Assembly: GCA_934330725.1 (NCBI GenBank)
Contig: CAKRGM010000028.1
Span: 1-31,590, forward strand
Source of the DNA: an uncultured Lachnospiraceae bacterium
GTDB taxonomy: Bacteria > Bacillota > Clostridia > Lachnospirales > Lachnospiraceae
Direction: 5' to 3'
DNA: 31,590 bases
The position numbers and the translations under genes are program-made. The notes beneath the pieces are model-generated. The model was not told where the DNA came from. It did not search any database and was given only the letters and a program-made list of their open reading frames with translations. Shown here piece by piece: positions 1 to 9,100 of the stretch (position 1 is its first letter; every line of letters starts with the position of its first letter).

Positions 1-44
1 TGATGTACGGAGCTGACCTGTACTAATAGGTCGAGGGCTTAACC
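1..44 (+). rRNA. 23S rRNA, 3' end (partial)
   Basis: The first 44 bases match the conserved 3' terminus of bacterial 23S rRNA, with the helix that includes GACCTGTACTAATAGGTCG and the terminal GGGCTTAACC. The rest of the gene lies upstream of the window. The following spacer (TGTGCAGTTTTGAAGG) is of the type that normally precedes 5S rRNA in Lachnospiraceae, but no 5S sequence follows. Confidence 0.95.
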
Positions 45-125
45 GAAAGGTTCTGGGAAGGAAAAAGGAATATTTTAATGTGCAGTTTTGAAGGATCATT
101 AATTTAATAATTTATGATTAGTCAG

Positions 126-155
126 AAGTACTTGTATATTCAAGTACTTTTTTTA
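126..155 (+). terminator. Rho-independent terminator of the rRNA operon
   Basis: A perfect 9-bp inverted repeat, AAGTACTTG / CAAGTACTT, encloses a 6-nt loop and is followed by a run of T. It ends the rRNA transcript about 80 nt after the 23S gene. Bases 156-268 show no gene. Confidence 0.9.
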
Positions 156-268
156 TTGTTACAGTTTATTGACCAAGATTATTGGCCGATTATGGAAAGC
201 TGGCATTATGTATAAATAAGAAAGCTGATTTTTTTGTTTTAATACATTTTTAAAAGTTACTTAAAAAG

Positions 269-297
269 TTGAATTTTTATATATAATTTGTTATACT
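269..297 (+). promoter_or_regulatory. Sigma-A-type promoter for cheV
   Basis: TTGAAT at 269-274 and TATACT at 292-297 are separated by exactly 17 bases and lie 40 nt before the cheV start codon. This matches the vegetative -35/-10 consensus. No flagellar sigma-D box was recognised, so cheV looks expressed from a housekeeping promoter. Confidence 0.7.
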
Positions 298-336
298 TAT
301 CATATGAATTTTAGTGCGTGAGGGGGATTATAATTT

Positions 337-1236
337 ATGGAAACTAATATTCTTATGGAAAGTGGAACTAATGAATTAGAGATTGTTGAATTTACAATAG
401 GCAATAACCATTATGGTATAAATGTTGCTAAAATAAAGGAGATAGTTCCTTTTAATAAAGTTACGCCTGTTCCAAATACACATCCATGTGTTGAAGGGAT
501 TTTTATGCCAAGAGACTTAATGATTACAGTAATTGATCTCGCAAAAGTTATTAATGCAGCACCATCACCGGATGCCTCAAAGGATATGTTTATCATTACC
601 AACTTTAATAAGCTGAATGTTGCATTTCATGTACATACGGTAGTTGGAATACACAGAGTATCATGGGCTGATATAATAAAGCCTGATAATACAATAAGTA
701 CAGCTAATAATGGAATTGCAACAGGTATTATTAAAATTAATGGACAACTTATAGTGATTTTGGATTTTGAAAGAATTGTATCTGATATTAGTCCGGAAAC
801 AGGACTGAAAGTATCAGACATTGATAAACTGGAAGGAAGAGCAAGCATTGATTCACATATTGTAATCGCGGAGGATTCACCGCTGCTTATTAAGCTGATA
901 TCAGATTCACTTAATAAAGCAGGCTATAGTAATCTTACTTTATGTAATAATGGTCAGGAAGCATGGGACTTTTTATGTAAGCTAAAAGAAAGCAATGAGC
1001 AGGATGACGTAAAATGTATAATTACAGATATTGAGATGCCATTAATGGATGGACATCGTCTGACCAAACTTGTAAAAACAGATGAAGTATTAAAGAAAAT
1101 TCCAATTGTTATTTTCTCATCATTGATAAATGAGCAGATGAGAGCAAAAGGATTATCACTTGGAGCTGATGTACAGCTTTCAAAACCTGAAATAGGATTG
1201 TTAGTACAAGAAATCGATAAGCTTTTACGTAAATAA
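337..1236 (+). CDS. cheV: CheV chemotaxis coupling protein (CheW domain plus receiver domain)
   Basis: This 299-residue protein has a CheW-like domain at about residues 10-150 (opening with EIVEFTIGNNHYGINVAKIKEI) and a response-regulator receiver domain at about 170-297. The receiver has the acidic pocket near 177-179 (EDS), the phospho-acceptor Asp231 in TDIEMP, and the conserved Lys283 in SKP. The order and length are typical of CheV. By family knowledge it links chemoreceptors to the CheA kinase in the cytoplasm, and phosphorylation by CheA tunes adaptation. The AGGGGG ribosome site lies about 10 nt before the ATG. The gene stands alone, between a terminator and its own promoter on one side and a terminator on the other, so it is a single-gene unit rather than part of a chemotaxis operon. 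Its presence implies a motile or formerly motile organism. Confidence 0.95.
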   Translation: METNILMESGTNELEIVEFTIGNNHYGINVAKIKEIVPFNKVTPVPNTHPCVEGIFMPRDLMITVIDLAKVINAAPSPDASKDMFIITNFNKLNVAFHVHTVVGIHRVSWADIIKPDNTISTANNGIATGIIKINGQLIVILDFERIVSDISPETGLKVSDIDKLEGRASIDSHIVIAEDSPLLIKLISDSLNKAGYSNLTLCNNGQEAWDFLCKLKESNEQDDVKCIITDIEMPLMDGHRLTKLVKTDEVLKKIPIVIFSSLINEQMRAKGLSLGADVQLSKPEIGLLVQEIDKLLRK

Positions 1237-1252
1237 AATATTTATTATGTTA

Positions 1253-1288
1253 AGGTGCTGTCGTAACTGCGATTAGCACCTGTTTTTA
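1253..1288 (+). terminator. Rho-independent terminator after cheV
   Basis: The inverted repeat AGGTGCT / AGCACCT with an intervening loop is followed by GTTTTTATTTT, 17 nt after the cheV stop codon. Confidence 0.85.
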
Positions 1289-1314
1289 TTTTGAAAAAAG
1301 GATGGATATTATAA

Positions 1315-1836
1315 ATGAGTATGGATTTTATGGACATGTTTAAGAAGGACTATGAAAATGCTGAGATGATTGTAGTTGGAATTGGAAAAGAATTTAACAA
1401 TGATAAAAGAATTTCAAATGATCAGATTAATAAAATAGCAGATATAATAGAATCCAGAAATTATTTTATTATAAGTTCTTTAAAAGAAAATATATTTAAA
1501 GATACGAAGTTAAATAAAAAACGTATCTGCAATCCTATGTTAATTGATTCATCACAAGATAAAGAAGAACATGAATATGAAAGTAAGCAATGGGATTTAT
1601 ATAACAAATGGCTTTCGTGTACATTGAATAAGAAATTGCTTATTCTTGAACTTGGTGAGGGATTTAATGTGCCCAATTTATTTAGGTGGCCTTTTGAAAA
1701 AATTACCATGATTAATAAAAAAGCCAGAATGTACAGGGTTAACAATGAATTTCCTCAAATACCTGAGGAAATATCAGAAAAAGCATTTTCTATAAAATGT
1801 GATAGCAATGATTTTCTTACAGATATTATGAAGTAA
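1315..1836 (+). CDS. Small SIR2-like protein of unknown function
   Basis: A 173-residue soluble protein with an AAAGGATGG ribosome site before the ATG. The segment LLILELGEGFNVPNLFRWPFE, followed by a strand ending in ARMYRVN, resembles the C-terminal half of the SIR2 Rossmann fold, in which a hydrophobic strand and a Gly-rich turn precede the last nucleotide-contact strands. The early segment MIVVGIGKEFN could be the first Rossmann strand. A canonical GAGxS motif, the catalytic QN/H residues of active sirtuins and the Cys4 zinc site are not visible. Lachnospiraceae carry similar short SIR2-like proteins annotated as deacetylase-like. Deacetylase or ADP-ribose activity is not established here. 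It lies between cheV and the lysine-rich membrane protein, with 81 nt to the latter. Confidence 0.5.
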   Translation: MSMDFMDMFKKDYENAEMIVVGIGKEFNNDKRISNDQINKIADIIESRNYFIISSLKENIFKDTKLNKKRICNPMLIDSSQDKEEHEYESKQWDLYNKWLSCTLNKKLLILELGEGFNVPNLFRWPFEKITMINKKARMYRVNNEFPQIPEEISEKAFSIKCDSNDFLTDIMK

Positions 1837-1917
1837 ACGCATTTATTTATTATAAGCTTCATTTCAAGAAAAATTGATAAAAAATATTTATAATAAACAT
1901 AGTGGGGGTAAAATATT

Positions 1918-3699
1918 TTGGCTGAGTTTAATGAAGAAGATTATCTTGATAAAATATTAAGTTCTGTTGAGAACAAAAAAGAAAAGCCTGAAAAAGCTGA
2001 AGACATTGATGCTAAAATTGATTTGCTGGCACATAAGGAGTTAAATAATAATGTTGCTGATATGGATGAGAATGCTGCTGTCGAGGCTGCTTCTGACTCA
2101 GTTAATAATGCTGATGAGAATGTTGATAATGTTCAGTCAGATAATGTTGATGATGTTGGATTATCCGGTAATATGAATAAATCAGAAAATATAAGTAATA
2201 GTAAAAATATAAGTAATAGTGAACAGAAAAAAAATACAGAAAATAAAAATGATAAAAAGGATAAGAAAGACAAAAAAAAGAAGAAAGGATTTTTCTCAGT
2301 TGTAAAAGATGTTTTTTTTGAAAGCCTTGATGATGAGATTGCTGATGAAGTGGGGAATAAAAGCGTAGATGCAGAACAATCTGCTGATGAAACAGGTGGT
2401 GAGTCTGTAATTATACCTCAGGATTTGAATGAGGTTATAAACTCACTTGCATCAGAAAATCAGAATAACAATAATACTGATGGAAAAAATGTCAATGCAG
2501 CTAAAGATGTTAATGATGAATCATTTTTAAGCCAAATGTCAGATGTGCAGGGAAAAGAAGAAAAAGCAACACAAAATGGAACATCTGAAGATTTGGGGCC
2601 TTTAAATGGCGCGTCTTTAAACAAAACTGATTCAGGAGAAACATCACCAGGTGGGACACCGGCAAGTGAAATATCAGCAAGTGAAATACTGGCAGGTGAA
2701 ACACCATCAGGAGAAATACCAGCAGGAGAAATACCGGTAAGTGAAGCATCAGCAGGAGCAACACCGGTAAATGAATTATCAGCAGGTGAAACATCTGACG
2801 ATAAAATTCCTGATGGTGTGTCAGACGGACAATTAAATTTGTCAGATGAAAATGAGCGTGTAATTGCAGAGTTATATGGCGATAATGGTCAGAAACAGAA
2901 TTTTGATGAACCACCGAAAAAAGGATTTATTGCTAAATTACGTTATAAATTGCAGCAAATTAAAAAGAAAAATGAACAGGAAGATATTGCTGAGCAGGAA
3001 GCTGAAAAAATTGAGTTAGAAGAGAATCAGAAGAAAAAAGCAGAAAAGAAAACAGCAAACAGAGAAAAGAAAGAACAGAAAAAAGCAGAAAAAGCGCAGA
3101 AGAAAAAAGATAAGGCGGCTAAACCGAAAAAAGAAAAGAAAGTAAAAGAAAAAAAGGTAAAAGAGCCTCCTAAACCTGGTGATATTTTAAAAATAAAGCC
3201 AAAATCAATTATTTTGTTTCTTTTATTCATTAGTGGTGTTATTCTATTGATTGAGCTGTTTAATTCTGCTATAAATTATAACATATCTATTAATAGTGCT
3301 CAGGATTATTTTGTTGAAGGCAATTATGATAAAGCTTTTGATGAGTTATCCGGAATGAATATTAAGAACAAGGATAAGGATTTATATAATCAGATTACCA
3401 TTGTTATGTATGTTCAAAGACAATATGAATCTTATCAGAATTATATGGATATGAATATGAAGCCTGAAGCATTAGATGCGTTAGTAAAAGGTATTAAGAA
3501 GTACGATACATATTATAATGATGCTACAAATTATGGCATTGCTAATGAGTATGATGCGATTAAAGGTCAGATTGTAAAAGCACTGCAGGATTCATTTAAT
3601 ATGTCTGAGGATCAGGCAAGGACAATGACTGTAATGCGTGACAGCGATTTTACACAGTATTATTTGAAAATTCAGGAATATGGAGGAAATAATAATTGA
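1918..3699 (+). CDS. Lysine-rich single-pass membrane protein, unknown function
   Basis: 593 residues starting at TTG, preceded by a GTGGGGGT ribosome site. I do not recognise the family. The N-terminal 420 residues are highly charged and of low complexity: an acidic Asn-rich part (40-110), a Lys block (about 110-125), a region of degenerate 5-residue repeats of the type AGE-[IT]-P at about 241-297, then a Lys/Glu coiled-coil-like stretch (345-420). A single hydrophobic helix (about 430-452) follows, and a polar 140-residue C-terminal domain that is probably helical and TPR-like (it contains AQDYFVEGNYDKAFDELS). With the positive Lys block just before the membrane helix, the long N-terminus is predicted cytoplasmic and the C-terminus outside. 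The stop overlaps the hisH start by 4 bases (TTGA), so the two are probably co-translated, although no functional link to histidine synthesis is evident. Confidence 0.75.
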   Translation: MAEFNEEDYLDKILSSVENKKEKPEKAEDIDAKIDLLAHKELNNNVADMDENAAVEAASDSVNNADENVDNVQSDNVDDVGLSGNMNKSENISNSKNISNSEQKKNTENKNDKKDKKDKKKKKGFFSVVKDVFFESLDDEIADEVGNKSVDAEQSADETGGESVIIPQDLNEVINSLASENQNNNNTDGKNVNAAKDVNDESFLSQMSDVQGKEEKATQNGTSEDLGPLNGASLNKTDSGETSPGGTPASEISASEILAGETPSGEIPAGEIPVSEASAGATPVNELSAGETSDDKIPDGVSDGQLNLSDENERVIAELYGDNGQKQNFDEPPKKGFIAKLRYKLQQIKKKNEQEDIAEQEAEKIELEENQKKKAEKKTANREKKEQKKAEKAQKKKDKAAKPKKEKKVKEKKVKEPPKPGDILKIKPKSIILFLLFISGVILLIELFNSAINYNISINSAQDYFVEGNYDKAFDELSGMNIKNKDKDLYNQITIVMYVQRQYESYQNYMDMNMKPEALDALVKGIKKYDTYYNDATNYGIANEYDAIKGQIVKALQDSFNMSEDQARTMTVMRDSDFTQYYLKIQEYGGNNN

Positions 3700-4301
3700 T
3701 AGCAATTATTGATTACGATGCAGGTAATTTAAAAAGTGTTGAAAAGGCATTAGTAAAGTTGGGGCAGGATGTTATAGTATCAAGAAATCCGAGAGATATT
3801 CTAAAAGCAGATAAAGTTATCTTACCGGGTGTAGGTGCATTTGGTGATGCAATGCATAATCTTGAAAAATACAATCTTGTTGACACAATTAAAGAGGTTG
3901 TAGAAAACAATACACCTTTTTTAGGTATATGTCTTGGATTACAGCTACTTTTTGAAAGCAGTGAGGAAACACCAGGTGTTAAGGGACTTGGTATTTTAAA
4001 AGGGAAAATTTTAAAGATTCCTCCAAAGGATGATTTAAAGATACCACATATGGGCTGGAATTCTATTGAAATAAAAGATAACGCAAAGCTTTTTAAAGAA
4101 ATTAATAATGGAGCATATGTTTACTTTGTACATTCGTATTATCTTAAGGCGGCAGATGAAGATATTGTTGCTGCAAAAACAGATTATTGTACGCAGATTC
4201 ATGCTTCAGTAGAATCGGGGAATGTGTTTGCATGTCAGTTCCATCCGGAAAAAAGCAGCGATGTTGGATTAAAGATATTAAAAAATTTTGCTGATTTATA
4301 A
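3696..4301 (+). CDS. hisH: Imidazole glycerol phosphate synthase, glutaminase subunit HisH
   Basis: A 201-residue class-I glutamine amidotransferase. The nucleophile is Cys79 in GICLGLQLLFE and the His183-Pro-Glu185 pair completes the triad in CQFHPEKSS. The N-terminal strand IAIIDYDAGNLKSVEKAL is diagnostic for HisH. It releases ammonia from glutamine and channels it to HisF for imidazole glycerol phosphate formation in histidine biosynthesis. The start is TTG at 3696, inside the TGA stop of the preceding gene, with GGAGG at 3682-3686. hisF follows after 103 nt. The other his genes are not in this window, so the synthase subunits are encoded apart from any complete his operon nearby. Confidence 0.95.
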   Translation: MIAIIDYDAGNLKSVEKALVKLGQDVIVSRNPRDILKADKVILPGVGAFGDAMHNLEKYNLVDTIKEVVENNTPFLGICLGLQLLFESSEETPGVKGLGILKGKILKIPPKDDLKIPHMGWNSIEIKDNAKLFKEINNGAYVYFVHSYYLKAADEDIVAAKTDYCTQIHASVESGNVFACQFHPEKSSDVGLKILKNFADL

Positions 4302-4343
4302 CAGGTAATACTAATTTTTAAATTTTTAATTTTATATAAATAG

Positions 4344-4357
4344 CATGGAATTCCATG
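4344..4357. promoter_or_regulatory. 14-bp perfect palindrome between hisH and hisF
   Basis: CATGGAATTCCATG lies in an otherwise AT-rich 103-bp spacer, 48 nt before the hisF start codon. A perfect 14-bp palindrome could be a repressor operator or a chance site. There is no T-run after it, so it is not a terminator. Confidence 0.35.
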
Positions 4358-4404
4358 TTAAATGACCAATGCTTTACATAAAATTCAGATAGGAGTCAGA
4401 GTAT

Positions 4405-5169
4405 ATGTTTACTAAAAGAATAATACCTTGTCTTGATTGCAAGAATGGAAGAGTTGTAAAAGGAACTAATTTCGTTGATTTACAGGACGCCGGCGATCCG
4501 GTTGAAGTTGCTGCAATGTACGATAAATCAGGAGCTGATGAGCTGGTTTTCCTCGATATTACTGCATCGAGCGATGGTAGAAATACAACTGTTGACCTGG
4601 TACGTAAGGTTGCTGAAAAGGTATTTATACCATTTACGGTTGGTGGTGGTATAAGGACTGTTGAAGATTTTAAAGTGCTTTTAAGAGAAGGTGCGGATAA
4701 AATATCAATTAATTCAGCAGCTATCATGAATCCACAGCTTATCAGTGAGGCTGCAGATAAGTTTGGAAGCCAGTGTGTTGTTGTAGCGATTGATGCAAAA
4801 AGACGTGAAGGTAACAATGGATGGACAATCTATAAAAATGGTGGCCGTATAGACATGAACATAGATGCAGTTGAATGGGCTGTTGAAGCAGAACGAAGAG
4901 GAGCCGGTGAAATACTTCTGACTAGCATGGATTGTGATGGTACAAAGGCTGGATATGACCTTGAACTTACAAGAACAATTGCAGAAAATGTTAAAATTCC
5001 TGTTATTGCATCAGGTGGTGCCGGAAATATGGAACATTTTTATGATGCATTTACTGAAGGAAAAGCAGATGCTGCACTTGCTGCTTCACTTTTCCATTAT
5101 AAAGAAATGGAAATAATGGATTTGAAGAGATATCTTGCAGAACGTAAAATTCCAATGAGAATGATATAG
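4405..5169 (+). CDS. hisF: Imidazole glycerol phosphate synthase, cyclase subunit HisF
   Basis: A 254-residue (beta/alpha)8 barrel of normal HisF length. The catalytic Asp11 (PCLDCKNGRVVKGTNF) and Asp130 (VVAIDAKR) are both present, as are the phosphate-binding loops GGGI and SGGAG. It combines PRFAR with ammonia delivered by HisH, making imidazole glycerol phosphate (histidine pathway) and AICAR (purine pathway). The ATG at 4405 is preceded by TAGGAGTC. The last residues are followed within 20 nt by ung, with its AGGAGG site, so hisF and ung are probably co-transcribed. Confidence 0.97.
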   Translation: MFTKRIIPCLDCKNGRVVKGTNFVDLQDAGDPVEVAAMYDKSGADELVFLDITASSDGRNTTVDLVRKVAEKVFIPFTVGGGIRTVEDFKVLLREGADKISINSAAIMNPQLISEAADKFGSQCVVVAIDAKRREGNNGWTIYKNGGRIDMNIDAVEWAVEAERRGAGEILLTSMDCDGTKAGYDLELTRTIAENVKIPVIASGGAGNMEHFYDAFTEGKADAALAASLFHYKEMEIMDLKRYLAERKIPMRMI

Positions 5170-5188
5170 TAGGAGGCAGTTTTTTGAT

Positions 5189-5866
5189 ATGAGTATGATT
5201 GATAATGACTGGCTTACTGAACTGTCAGCAGAGTTTAAAAAAACATATTACAGGGATTTGTATTCATTTGTTAAAAATGAATATAGCAGAGCTGTTGTTT
5301 ATCCTCCGGCAGATGATATTTTTAATGCCTTTCATTTTACGCCTTTAAGTAAGGTTAAGGTATTACTTCTTGGACAGGATCCATATCATAATGAAAATCA
5401 GGCACATGGGTTATCATTCTCAGTATTACCAAGCCAGAGGGATATTCCACCATCATTACAGAATATTTATAAGGAGTTACATGATGATCTTGGATGTTAT
5501 ATACCTAATAATGGCTATTTGAAAAAGTGGGCAGATCAGGGAGTATTGCTTTTGAATACTGTTTTAACTGTGCGTGCTCATCAGGCAAATTCCCATCAGG
5601 GGCATGGTTGGGAACAGTTTACAGATGCAGTGATTAATGCCGTTAATGCGCAGGACAGGCCAATCGTGTATATGTTGTGGGGCAGACCGGCACAGAGTAA
5701 GATACCAATGCTTACTAATCCAAAGCATCTGATTCTTAAAGCACCACACCCAAGTCCGCTGTCAGCATACAGAGGATTTTTTGGATGTAAACATTTCAGC
5801 AAGGCAAATGAATTCCTTGAAAAAAATGGTGTTGAACCTATTGACTGGCAGATTGAAAATGTCTAA
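5189..5866 (+). CDS. ung: Uracil-DNA glycosylase, family 1
   Basis: This 225-residue protein has all the family-1 signatures: the water-activating motif GQDPYH with Asp64, the uracil-specificity Asn in LLLNTVLTVR, and the DNA-intercalation motif HPSPLSAYRGFFG with His187. It removes uracil from DNA as the first step of base-excision repair. The start at 5189 uses AGGAGG at 5171-5176, with a slightly long 12-nt spacing. A TTG closer to the site runs directly into a stop, which excludes it. It is the last gene of the hisH-hisF-ung stretch. Confidence 0.97.
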   Translation: MSMIDNDWLTELSAEFKKTYYRDLYSFVKNEYSRAVVYPPADDIFNAFHFTPLSKVKVLLLGQDPYHNENQAHGLSFSVLPSQRDIPPSLQNIYKELHDDLGCYIPNNGYLKKWADQGVLLLNTVLTVRAHQANSHQGHGWEQFTDAVINAVNAQDRPIVYMLWGRPAQSKIPMLTNPKHLILKAPHPSPLSAYRGFFGCKHFSKANEFLEKNGVEPIDWQIENV

Positions 5867-5974
5867 GCTGAAAATTATGTGATAGTGCAGTATATATTAA
5901 TAGGATTTTTAACAGATATAAATGCCATTATAATATTTTAAATAAGATTTAATATATTTTAAATTAAGATATAT

Positions 5975-6026
5975 TTTAAATGAAGTATGATTCAAACAAA
6001 GTGTAGTTTATAGTTTAAATGAAGTA
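5975..6026. repeat. Two copies of a 13-bp direct repeat in an AT-rich gap
   Basis: TTTAAATGAAGTA occurs at 5975-5987 and again at 6014-6026, in the 306-bp gene-free stretch after ung (5867-6172). The rest of the gap is very AT-rich, with several TTTAA/ATTTTAAA words, and ends in the shared terminator. No gene, tRNA or convincing promoter is seen. Confidence 0.5.
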
Positions 6027-6083
6027 AATATACCATAATCTAAACTTTGATAACATCATGATATAAAATATAATATGTAAAAG

Positions 6084-6127
6084 AAAAAACGCTGTATGGC
6101 CATAATAGAGGCTATACAGCGTTTTTT
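6084..6127. terminator. Bidirectional terminator between ung and the activase gene
   Basis: AAAAAACGCTGTATGGCC pairs with GGCTATACAGCGTTTTTT (one mismatch) across a short loop. The A-run on one side and T-run on the other allow termination in both directions, for ung on the plus strand and the long convergent gene on the minus strand. Confidence 0.9.
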
Positions 6128-6172
6128 AATAATCAGGTATAATACGATTATTTCATTTTATTATTTTTTATT

Positions 6173-9100
6173 TTAAGCATTTTTCTTTAAATTCTTATTT
6201 GCAGTTGAAAGCATTAATTTGATTCTGTTAAGCTGGTTAACTTCTGATGCGCCTGGATCATAGTCGACAGCAATAATATTTGCATCAGGGAAAGCAGCAC
6301 GCAGTTCTTTAATAACTCCCTTACCAACAATATGGTTAGGAAGACATGCAAATGGCTGGCAGCATACTATATTTTTAGCACCGTTATGTATTAACTCAAT
6401 CATTTCACCTGTAAGGAGCCATCCTTCACCAGTCTGGTTACCTAAAGATACGATATCTTTGGCAAGGTTGGCAGTTTCTTTTATGGTAGATGGAGGTGTA
6501 AATCGCTTGCTTTCTGTAAGAGCTTTTTTAGCACCTTTACGGAACCATTCAAGAATTTTTATTACTGAGTTATTGATTATTACAGACTTCTTTGGAGTTC
6601 CAAGGTTTTTATGCTTAAATTCAGCATTTTCAGCACAGTAAAGAAGGAAGCCCATAAGATCTGGCATAACAGCCTCAGCGCCTTCTGCTTCAAGTAAATC
6701 AACAAGATAGTTGTTAGCAGCAGGAAGGAATTTAACAAGGATTTCACCAACAATACCAACACGAGGTTTTTTAATATCGAGGAGTTCGATATTATCGAAA
6801 TCATGAACGATGGCACGGATATTTTTATTAAATTCCCGCATATTAACTTTTTTCCTGGTGAGCTGCTCAACACATACATTTTTCCATTTTTCATGAAGAG
6901 CATTAACTGAACCGGGTACTTTTTCATAAGGTCGTGTACGGTAAACAACATTCATGAAAACATCGCCATAAACTATAGCCTGCATAGCTTTTTTGAGCAT
7001 TGAAAGATCATATTTGAATCCAGAGTTGCTTTCAATACCCTGTGCACTTAATGAGATTACAGGTATATAATCTAATCCGGCCTTTGCAAGTGCACGCCTT
7101 ATAAATCCAATATAGTTTGATGCACGGCATCCGCCACCAGTCTGTGTAATTATAATTGCTGTTCGGGACAAATCATATTTACCGGATAATACAGCGCTCA
7201 TAATCTGGCCAACGACCATCAAAGACGGATAGCAGGCGTCGTTATTTACGTATTTTAATCCAATATCAACAGATGATTTGTTGTCATTGTCAAGTACTTC
7301 AAAATTGTATCCGCATGATGAAAGTGCAGGACCTAACAGGTCAAAATGTATTGGTGACATCTGAGGACATAGAATGGTGTAATTCTTACGCATTTCAGGT
7401 GTAAATTCAACACGTTTTAAAGCAGCAGATTCTATTTTTCTGTGATAATTATTTTTCTCGCGGACTTTAAGAGCTGCAATAAGTGAACGGATTCTTATTC
7501 GTGCAGCACCAAGGTTATTTACTTCATCAATCTTTAATACAGTGTATATCTTTCCAGCTTTGGTAAGAATGTCATTTACAGCATCAGTAGTAACAGCATC
7601 AAGACCACAGCCAAATGAATTAAGCTGAATCAGGTCAATATTATCCCTGGTTTTTACAAAACTTGCAGCTGCATAAAGTCTTGAATGATACATCCACTGA
7701 TCCATAACAATAAGCGGTCGTTCAACTTTACCCAGGTGCGAAACCGAGTCTTCTGTAAGAACTGCAATTCCATAAGAATTAATGAGTTCTGGAATACCAT
7801 GATTGATTTCGGGATCAACATGATAAGGTCTTCCGGCAAGCACGATACCACGTTTTCCATTTTCATCAAGATATTTTACAACTTCTTCACCCTTATTGCG
7901 GACATCTTCTCTTGATTTCATGAGTTCGGTCCATGCATCATATACAGCAGCTTTGACAGTAGAAGAAGGAATATCAGAAAATTCTTCTGCAAGTCTTTTT
8001 TCAAGAATTGATTCGTTCTCAAATGAAAGGAATGGATTCCTGAAGTCAATATTGTTGGTTTTTATTTCTTCAACATTGTTTTTTATATTCTCAGCATATG
8101 AAGTAACAATAGGGCAGTTATAGTGATTATTTGTATGTTCAATCTCTTTGTGCTCATATGGTACACATGGGTAGAAAATAAAATGTATGCCCTGTTTTAT
8201 AAGCCATGTTACATGTCCGTGTGCAAGCTTGGCCGGATAACATTCTGATTCCGATGGAATAGATTCAATACCAAGCTCATATATCTTTCTGGTTGACTGA
8301 GGTGAAAGTATTACTCTGTAACCAAGTTTTGTAAAGAACGTAAACCAGAATGGATAATTCTCATACATATTAAGGACTCTTGGAATACCGACGGTTCCTC
8401 TTGTGGCTTCTTCTTCTGAAAGTGGTTCATAGTCAAATAATCTGTGAAGTTTATAATCAAAAAGATTAGGAAGATTATCTTTCTTTTTTGCTTTACCTAA
8501 ACCACGTTCACAACGGTTTCCGGTTATAAACTGCCGTCCACCGCTGAATTTGTTAATGGTAAGATGGCAGTTATTTGTACATCCGCGGCATCTTGTCATG
8601 GCAGTAGTGAACTTCAGATCATTTATCTGTTCGATTGAAAGCATTGAGGACTCTGATATTCCATCATATCTTTCACGTGCAATAAGGGCTGCACCAAATG
8701 CTCCCATGATTCCGGCAATATCAGGACGTATTGCAGCTACACCTGTTATTTTTTCAAAGCTTCTAAGTACAGCATCATTGTAAAATGTACCGCCCTGAAC
8801 AACGATATGTTTTCCAAGATCACCAGGATTTGCAATTTTGATTACCTTATAAAGTGCATTTTTAATTACTGAATAGGCAAGTCCGGCAGAAATATCAGAA
8901 ACCTCTGCACCTTCTTTTTGCGCCTGCTTAACCTTTGAATTCATAAATACAGTACATCTTGTACCAAGATCAATAGGATGCTTGGCAAAGAGCGCCTCTT
9001 TTGCGAAGTCCTGGACACTGAAATTAAGAGACTTTGCAAAAGTTTCTATAAATGAACCACATCCTGAAGAACAGGCTTCATTTAACTGTACCGAGTCAAC

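Noticed and set aside
2630..2810. CRISPR-like or tandem DNA repeat array
   Set aside because: The units are 15-18 bp, degenerate, without spacers, and in frame in a protein gene. They encode peptide repeats.
2510..2914. 134-codon minus-strand open frame opposite the repeat region
   Set aside because: It is a shadow of the degenerate repeats in the plus-strand gene. Its product is a Leu/His-rich low-complexity string.
7685..8123. Plus-strand open frames inside the activase gene
   Set aside because: The minus-strand frame is continuous and carries conserved domains. The opposite-strand frames have no homology features or ribosome sites.
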